DNA of 64,000 bases from the NCBI GenBank assembly GCA_037043015.1, contig CM073321.1, forward strand, positions 13,648,001 through 13,712,000, read 5' to 3'. Below the pieces are notes generated by a model. That model made no database searches and had not been told where the DNA came from. It worked only from the letters and a program-made list of their open reading frames with translations. The DNA comes from Bryum argenteum. Lineage: Eukaryota; Streptophyta; Bryopsida; Bryales; Bryaceae. The number at the start of each line of letters is the position of its first letter. Within the stretch, counting starts at the first letter, position 1. Made by a program: the position numbers and the translations under genes. Shown one piece after another: positions 57,560 through 64,000 of this stretch.

Positions 57560-60500
57560 TGTCGGATGCCATGTATTCACTTTATCTTCCCTTACACGTT
57601 TATTGGTGTAAACCCCGTGTTCAGGTGACTCGTGTATCGTTCCAGGGATTCTGTGAAGTGACCAAGACAAGTAGTGCTAAAACAACCAAACCCGGAAACG
57701 TTTTCTAGTCCCAACTTATGTTTTAGCCTTGCAGGGCAAGGGTATCCCTTTGCAAGAGGGGATGCACAAAGACTCTTTCCCTTATATTTACCGTGGCGGA
57801 AACCTCCACACTTAGACTTTACTCACACACACACCCACGAAGGCACACATTACGTCCTCACAACTAATCCGTCCTATCCTTCCGAACTAGCAGGTCACGC
57901 AGGCCGTCCTGGTTACCCTATCACAATTACTACAATGACAGACTCCAAGAGCTCCGAATCCGGCTAGAAGACGTCTACACGTATTCTGGTCACGTACTGT
58001 GCTTGATCCGTCCTCTGAGACTACAGAGGAACCCCAGTCTGTGGCAGCTGGAGGCCGGATTGGAATCCGTCCTCACACACTATATTCCCAGACCCTCCGA
58101 GACCGTAAGTGTTTACCACAGCAGTTTCCCTCTCTCAGACACCCAGACTAGTCCAAGACACAAGGCACTCAAGAATACGCCCAACCCGACTTCAACTCCA
58201 CAGAAACGATCTAGCAAAGAATCCGGATTCCTAACTCCCAACTCACAACACACAAAAGTAGATCCGGCTTTCCAAGCACTCAACTGAAAAGGAGACAGGG
58301 AAATGATCACACCGAATATGCGCATAAGAAGGTTCGATTAACACTCAAGCAAGGAATGTTTTGGTGGACAAAACTCCCACCTATAAGTACTTCTAAGTCA
58401 ACGACTTAGATACCTAACTGGATTGCGGCGCCGGCCTATCAGGCCTACTCCTCAAAAAGCGGCACGCATTCCCCAAAAAGAAAACACTATACTGGCCTAG
58501 GACGGATACCAATCCGGCCTCCTAACCCTGGCCGTCCTGTGACAGCCGTCTTCTAAGACGTCCTACCTCTTCCTTCGCGAACTAACTCCGTGCTTCGGCC
58601 GCTTCAGTGGCGTCGCCGCGATACGTCCTGCCTTCACTCTCTTGCCCGTATCGGTTATCACGTACTCGTCCTCGCTGGAGTTAGTCTCGTCCCCGCTCTT
58701 CAACTCTTCCTCTTCGGAATGCTCGAGGCCGATGTCGTGAAGCTTCTGCGCCCCGGGGGACTTCTCGTATTCTTTGGCCGTGAGCTTCCTCTTCGCGGTG
58801 CGTGTGTTCTTGGCCGGCGAGTCTGCTGGGGCGGGTGCGTCCGACTCCGTCTTCACCTTCCCCTTGCCCTTCGTGTCGGTCGGGCTGGAGGGCCCAGCAT
58901 CCGTCCTCGCTGTATCCGGCCGCGGAGTCTTGGCCGGAGTAGAAGTGAAGGCCGGCATCACTACCTCCTTCATCTGCTCCCGGACGGCGTCGAGCAGCAC
59001 CTTGACCTCGGCGTTGCTCTTCTCTACTTTCGTGGCGTACGTCTTCGCCGCCAAGAGGAACTTCTTGAAGGTCTCCGCCTTGAAAACCTCCGACTCCAAG
59101 ATTCCGGCCTCGAACAGGTTCGCCCTCTGCAGTACCTCGGCCGAAACCTCGCAGATTTCCACGAGCTTTACGACCTGCTCGTTTGCCGTGATTACGGCCT
59201 GTCTTCCGACCAGGAGTTCCTCCTCTCTTCTTCTGACCGTCTCACGAAGACGCCTATTCTCCAGGATCAGCTTGGTCACTTGCTTCTCCATTTGTCGAAA
59301 CTGCTCCGCGTCCGGCTTGGATTCCCACTTCGCCTTGACCTCCAGCAACGTCTTTACTCCAAATTCTTCGCATAGCTTCGCCAGCAGTCCTTGGTAGAAG
59401 AAGTACTGGCACCTGGCTTCCGTGAAGTGGTGCCATGCTCGCCTCATGGGATCCGGGTGATTGGCGGACGAACTGAGAGGTGGGGGGAGTCGGGGGTCGT
59501 TCGGATTCATGGGGTTCTCCCAATCGGCCGTAACTTCCCCTTCATCCACCGGCCTCGAAGGCTGGCCTCCCTCAGTCTGAGTTCCGGCCTCGGTCGGGTT
59601 CGTGGGAGGGGACGGGGACGGAAGGATGATTACCTCTGGACGCGTCCGCGGTGGGGTTGCCTCCGGAACTGGCTCTTCTGGCGCGTCCGGTGGAACGTCC
59701 CCGTCGTCTGATCCGACCTCGTCCTCCTCCTCTGAGTATACGGCCTTGCTATCCGTACTCTCCTCCGACTCGAACACGCCGTTGTTTTGCGACGACAGCG
59801 CGATCTCATAGTTCGACTCCTCCTCCTCCGTCAGCACCTCCTCCTTCTTGTACAGGTGGTAGAGAAAAGGAGTAATAGGGCTAGGACGGGTTTTACCTAC
59901 GTTTTCCACAAGCCGGGCGACCAAGTCGCGGATGATCATCCCCCAGTCCGTCTCCCGTTCGCCGCGCAAGGAGCCCAGGACGGTGTTGGCCAGCCGTACG
60001 GTGATCCTGTGCGGCTTCTCTCCGTGAATAATCGGCGCCAAGAACTTGATGACGGCGCGCTCCCTCGGATTCCTGCAATCCTCAATCGAGTAGTCATTGT
60101 TCCTGTGCGGATCCCCGTGGAACGCCTTCTTCGCCCACTTGTGTTTCCGGCCGCACAACCCTACTCCGTTGTTTACGGTCAGGCCGTAAACAGCTCTCCA
60201 GTGCTCGGCCGTCCAGGAAGCCGGCTTCCCTCTAACCGTCCCCTCGAACTGGTTTGGCGCGCCGACCTTGATCTCGCGCACCATCTCCGCGTCGCGCAAA
60301 CCCCAGGGCGTATCCAGCAGGCCGGCTAACCCCATCCTCTCGAGGTCTTCCGTCAAGGACTTCTTCTCATCCTCCTCGATCGGAATACACGGCGACACGA
60401 GCTTGATGGAAATCTTCAACTCCTCTTGCTCCTGAGCGGAAGTGGACCCCGTCCCTGCCATCGGAAAGAAGTGCGCGAGGAAATAGAGAGTCGCCGGGCT

Positions 60501-60999
60501 GAGATCGGCCAGTGGGCCGGATCGGAGCTAAGGACGGAAAGCAGAAAGACGGAGGACAGGAGCGCAAGACGACAAGGGGCGCAGAAAACGAGGAGGCAGG
60601 TGACGACAAGGGCGGACGGGTTGCCTTATATCGAGGGAGCCGGAGTTAAGTCCGACCATCATGGCATGATCCGCCGCCATCATTGTCCTCTCCGTACGGA
60701 GTCGCCTTCTAGATTTCTCGCCATTATTAAATTCTTCGCCACTCCGTCCTTCACCTACCATCATAACTCCTAATCCGTCCTCTGACAGTACGTCCTAGCC
60801 GTACGGGGACAGAGTACGGATTGGCAAATCCGTCCTACTTAACACAAACTAGATTTTAACTAATTCCTTTATTTGTAAAAACGTAATTGCCTTATACTAT
60901 ACGACTTAGCAAATACATAGGTCGGATTCTAGACAGTATACTTATTCTTAATGCGCATTAGAACTTAATGGCCAAAAATCGAAAAAACGGGGTCCGATA
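57560..60999 (-). mobile_element. Element C: TG...CA coiled-coil element (family 2), looks whole
   Basis: 3440 bp from TGTCGGATGCC to GGTCCGATA, colinear with element B over its full length. A TATA-like sequence lies near 60629 and the 632-codon frame is open. The left flank is ACGGG; the right flank begins CTTACTACAAGCA before ACGGG recurs at 61013, so the right junction is atypical. It sits in the CACTA end at 57442, the deepest layer here. Intact coding suggests that it is young. Confidence 0.85.
58563..60461 (-). CDS. Coiled-coil protein of the family 2 TG...CA element
   Basis: 632 codons, open throughout, from MAGTGSTSAQEQEELKISIK. Residues 60-230 form a conserved globular block (WTAEHWRAVYGLTVNNGVG, CGRKHKWAKKAFHG, IKFLAPIIHGEKPHRITVRL, ITPFLYHLY). 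Residues 240-340 are acidic, then Pro-rich. Residues 350-490 are helical, with strong coiled-coil character (QMEKQVTKLILENRRLRETV). The tail is charged and ends in a basic cluster (KRPKHGVSSRRKR) that looks like a nuclear signal. The globular block resembles, in general layout, the putative plant transposon protein domains found in accessory frames of some plant retroelements, but I cannot confirm that. The same protein is coded, in broken form, by elements A and B, and a shorter relative by 4221-7366. No enzyme motif is visible. Confidence 0.8.
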   Translation of the reverse strand: MAGTGSTSAQEQEELKISIKLVSPCIPIEEDEKKSLTEDLERMGLAGLLDTPWGLRDAEMVREIKVGAPNQFEGTVRGKPASWTAEHWRAVYGLTVNNGVGLCGRKHKWAKKAFHGDPHRNNDYSIEDCRNPRERAVIKFLAPIIHGEKPHRITVRLANTVLGSLRGERETDWGMIIRDLVARLVENVGKTRPSPITPFLYHLYKKEEVLTEEEESNYEIALSSQNNGVFESEESTDSKAVYSEEEDEVGSDDGDVPPDAPEEPVPEATPPRTRPEVIILPSPSPPTNPTEAGTQTEGGQPSRPVDEGEVTADWENPMNPNDPRLPPPLSSSANHPDPMRRAWHHFTEARCQYFFYQGLLAKLCEEFGVKTLLEVKAKWESKPDAEQFRQMEKQVTKLILENRRLRETVRRREEELLVGRQAVITANEQVVKLVEICEVSAEVLQRANLFEAGILESEVFKAETFKKFLLAAKTYATKVEKSNAEVKVLLDAVREQMKEVVMPAFTSTPAKTPRPDTARTDAGPSSPTDTKGKGKVKTESDAPAPADSPAKNTRTAKRKLTAKEYEKSPGAQKLHDIGLEHSEEEELKSGDETNSSEDEYVITDTGKRVKAGRIAATPLKRPKHGVSSRRKR

Positions 61000-61011
61000 C
61001 TTACTACAAGC

Positions 61012-61211
61012 AACGGGGTAGCAGTCAATCTTCCTACATCAGTGAGGATCCAAATCGACCTGCGTTCATATACTCGCACTTCGTTGTGGCAACAAAATTC
61101 GACCTCCCAGTAGCTACACATTGCCAGAAAGGAGGACGAGGAGGTATCCAAGTATACAAACTCACGGATGAGGCTGAAGCTCATATTTATTTTCAGTTTT
61201 TAGTAGTTTTG
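61012..61211 (+). pseudogene. Short coding remnant of unknown family
   Basis: About 65 codons without a start: SSYISEDPNRPAFIYSHFVV, then KFDLPVATHCQKGGRGG and KLTDEAEAHIYF, ending at a TGA near 61211. The composition is protein-like. It lies directly beyond element C, so it belongs to whatever C or its CACTA host was inserted into. No family recognised. Confidence 0.4.
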
Positions 61212-62514
61212 TGAGAGAATACCGAGTACCGTCAGTGTAGATGTCAGTTTTCTTTTATGATTGGTTTATGCTTTTGTAGAGGCTCTTTTTTCCTGGGATT
61301 TAGTGGAGGCCTAGGATTCAAGTTTTCTTTTGTATGTTCAATTTCAGGTGGACTTTGTATTGGGTTCACGTCCATTGAGCTTTGCATGATTGGCGCTGAG
61401 TATCTGAGATTGATACATACATCTGTGAATGGCTATTTGGACTGTACAGACCTGTATAAAACCTTCCATGGCATGCTCCAAAAGAAATTTCCTTTTTTTG
61501 TACATGCTATACGAAATTATCTTATATTGATTGTCTTTTATTGTTGCTTTTGTGCAATTCCTGATTGTTGTTGTGCATTCCTTACCTATGATAGAATCAC
61601 CTTGTAGGAAGTACATGACTATTTAGATGATATGTCGTTCGTTCTACAGTTCTTTATTGGATAAGCATCGAATACACTGCTCCAACCAGGGTTGCATGGC
61701 GGAGAGTGAGCGGAAAACTGAAGAGAGCGGGATGTTATTTGTGCGGGAAACCGAAGAGAGTCGAAAAGTGATGTGAGCGGGAAATTGAAGTGAGCGGGAA
61801 AGGCTATTCAGAGCACATTCGATGCAAAGTTTGACTTTTGATTCCGTAATTGTTTTGGATAATGTCGTTATATATACCTTTGGTGATAACCCTTCAACTT
61901 AAAAACATAGATATTTTGTTAGAGGAAATGGTCATTTAATGGTTTGACTTTTCATTCCTTTTTTTTTTGGAATACAACAGAGTTACTTCTATGTATTTAA
62001 GACTGTCCAATCCAAAAACATATCTATATGCATGTTATAGTGTGTTTGGTTTTTATATCTTTCCGTGTTCTATTTTTGGAATTATTTAATATCAAACCAC
62101 TATAGTGTGACGGAATATGAAGGTCCAAGCATTTATTCTTTCCCAAAAACATCTATAAAAGGCATTTTACTTTACATACTTTGAGAGTAGAATTTCATTT
62201 GCTTCTTTGACTCAACCTAAATATTTGTCTTATAAACGTGTATAAAATAAGATAATCTAGATTGGTGTAAAATTGCTAAACCATTTTAGGTGATGTTTCA
62301 AATTTAGTTAAAATAATAGAGACCTTATCAATAAGCTACCATAGTCATTAGAAACAAAATAATGGAAACCATACAATCTTCTCAACATGGTGTCCAATTT
62401 CATTGGAATATTGCTACAATTAGCAGTGATTGTGGATTACCAATAGAATTCCAATAGAAAGACCTTGCAAAATCATTTCAAAGAAAATAAGAAATAATTA
62501 TAATAAAACCATCG
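61212..62514. other. AT-rich stretch
   Basis: No supported gene. It contains the TGAGCGG cluster at 61690-61805, listed separately. The rest is AT-rich and featureless to my reading. Confidence 0.4.
61690..61805 (-). repeat. GAGCGGGAAA motif cluster
   Basis: Five or six copies of GAGCGG/GCGGGAAA in 115 bp. The word TTTCCCGC (reverse strand) equals the E2F consensus, but the regular repetition and the resemblance to the clusters at 11803, 16640 and 22210 suggest an element-end motif instead. Confidence 0.5.
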
Positions 62515-63070
62515 GGGTTTCATCCGAGCATAGGCTTTCATCTTGGTATTAGCGGATGTTTTATCCGCACACAGGGCTTCACGTAGGTACCAACGGATGT
62601 TTCATCTGCGCACAAGGCTTCACCTAGGTACTAGCGGATGTTTCATCCAAGTACTGGGTTTCACGTGGGTACCAGCAGATGTTTCATCCGCGTACAGGGC
62701 TTCACCTGGGTACCAGCGGATGTTTCATCCGCGCACAGGGCTTCACCTGAGTACCAGTGGATGTTTCATCCGAGCACAGGGTTTCACCTCGGTAACATTG
62801 GATGCTTCATCTGAGTATTTGGTTTCATCTTAGTACCAGCGGATTTTTCATCAAAGTATATGGGGTTTCATCGAGGTACCATTGGAAGCTTCATCCAAGC
62901 ATACGGGGTTTCATTGAGGTACCAGCGGATTTTCATCTAGGCAATGCAGGCAAATGGGGTTTCATTGAGGTACCATTGGATGCTTCATCCAAGCACATGG
63001 GGTCTCATCGAGGTACGAGCGGATTTTCATCCAAGCATATGGGGTTTCATCGAGGTACCATTGGATGATA
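62515..63070. repeat. Minisatellite, unit about 47-50 bp
   Basis: About eleven units with the landmarks GCGGATGTTTCATCCG and AGGGCTTCACCT.GGTACC. Units on the right use ATGGGGTTTCATCGAGGTAC, showing two sub-types. The forward frames across it are repeat-derived. Confidence 0.88.
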
Positions 63071-63098
63071 CCTGAGGCAAGCTTGCTTCCGGCCCTTG

Positions 63099-64000
63099 TG
63101 TCGTGAGTTACCGAACCGAGGAGACCAAAATTAACTCAATTTACCCTTACAACCTAGCAAGATGGTCCACCTTCCGGGTAACGTTCCACGGAGATTCTGT
63201 GAAGTGTGAAGACAAGACGAAATCCGGATTGATCACCGGGTTGACGCTACAACGACCAACACGTTCTAGTGTACCGGATCAGGGAACGCAAGAGTTTAGA
63301 CCTGACTGGTTCCTTAACCCAAAACCCCAGGGTGACCGGTTGATTCTGATCCGGTTGCTCTCCCCAACTAAACTATTACTTTGACCGGTTAGGGCATGTT
63401 AGTGAGTGATGATTTAATTTAACCTCCGTAAGTCCTCGGAGGGTTTCTCCCCGTAAGTTTTTAACAGAGCACGGAATGGGCACTCTCCTCCGGTTGATTA
63501 GGGTGACCGGAGTTTCACCTATACTCGTATCCTTCTCTCTCTCTCTACCCGGGTTCCTCCCTTACAACCGCCGCTATCGTCGGGTGATTTGTTTAAACGG
63601 TAGGTCACACCGCAACCGTCCGGTTCTCTCCTTCTCTCTCGGGCGACACAACTTGTGATCCGGTCTGCAGGTGAGTAGCATCCCACTACCCCGCCCCACG
63701 AGATTTCTACTAACGTATATCGGGGTTAGGCGGCACCCGGGGTTACGTGCAACTCCCGTCGTGGACTTTCCTCACCCGAATATCCCATCCGGGGTGGTTA
63801 TGCGGGGTGGCTTTACTCGCCAATCCCAACTCCTCTGTCCCGATCCGGTTGGAATCACAACCCCCTTGGCACTCGCTAAACACCTCCAGGACGCTCGGAC
63901 TCCTCTCACCGGGACCTCTTCGACGTCGTTACTCCTCCGGCTATCCCCTCCTCGGATATCTCGGACTCGTAACTACCCGGACCAACAAGGGACTTCCTGT
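63099..64000 (-). mobile_element. Left end of another family 1-like TG...CA element
   Basis: It starts TGTCGTGAGTTACCG, like TGTCGTAACGTGC at 4221. It then shows the same diverged layout as 4221-5100: a Cct.CG.AGGGTTT.CCCG block near 63425, TCCGGTTGATTAGGGTGACC near 63490 (compare CCGTTGATTAACGTGACC at 4538), a CTCTCTCT tract, and CCGG-rich sequence. The coding region would lie beyond the window edge. Confidence 0.65.

Noticed and set aside
58590-59397. Long forward frames opposite the 632-codon protein
   Set aside because: They are composition-driven shadows of the GC-rich reverse gene; the reverse frame is conserved in elements A and B.
61727-61805. E2F-controlled host promoter
   Set aside because: TTTCCCGC words occur, but no gene follows in either direction and the repeats resemble the other edge clusters.
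1-64000. tRNA, rRNA or other structured RNA genes
   Set aside because: I looked for tRNA-like and rRNA-like landmarks and saw none apart from the retroelement primer-binding site.

Overview
The window looks like part of a large, repeat-rich plant (streptophyte) nuclear genome. Supporting signs are GT-AG introns in several genes, a Ty3/gypsy primer-binding site matching plant initiator-Met tRNA, two CACTA (En/Spm) transposon families, Mutator-like (MULE) transposases with SWIM zinc fingers, copia elements, solo LTRs and several satellite-type arrays. I cannot name the species. I see no rRNA, tRNA, CRISPR or clear housekeeping gene.

Layout. 1-3.2 kb: the 5' part of a reverse-strand Ty3/gypsy fossil, followed by a perfect 122-bp inverted repeat built from its LTR end. 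3.6-7.8 kb: an unknown reading frame split by a TG...CA element (4221-7366, duplication GATGT) with one long coiled-coil frame. 8.7-14.5 kb: MULE remnants with SWIM fingers. 14.9-16.5 kb: two reverse-strand ADD-type zinc finger genes resembling the ATRX reader of histone H3. 16.6-22.2 kb: another mobile-looking locus holding a complete non-autonomous CACTA element (16991-19638, duplication ACA), a copia solo LTR and a RING-like gene. 22.9-28.6 kb: a spliced reverse-strand gene of about ten exons with a ParB-like module and a beta-order DNA amino-methyltransferase module; it is a decayed pseudogene, and a solo LTR (24709-26033, duplication GGCAC) sits in one exon. 29.1-33.3 kb: a 300/325-bp tandem array. 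35.9-55.4 kb: a second MULE copy, heavily invaded.

The right half is a set of nested insertions that can be read from target duplications. MULE copy II is split at 38265 by element A (duplication CTTAC; the uninterrupted site survives in MULE copy I near 8850). Element A is split by element B (40111-43546, GAAGT) and by an 8.7-kb CACTA element (44138-52846, GCA/GCG). MULE copy II is also split at 55435 by a copia element, which is split at 57442 by a second CACTA end, which is split at 57560 by element C.

The most unusual content is (1) the ParB-like plus DNA amino-methyltransferase gene, (2) ADD, SET and RING-type domains lying in or beside DNA transposons, and (3) a 3.1-3.4 kb family with TG...CA ends, 5-bp duplications, one long conserved coiled-coil frame and no visible gag or pol. 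All calls come from reading the sequence; no database search was possible.
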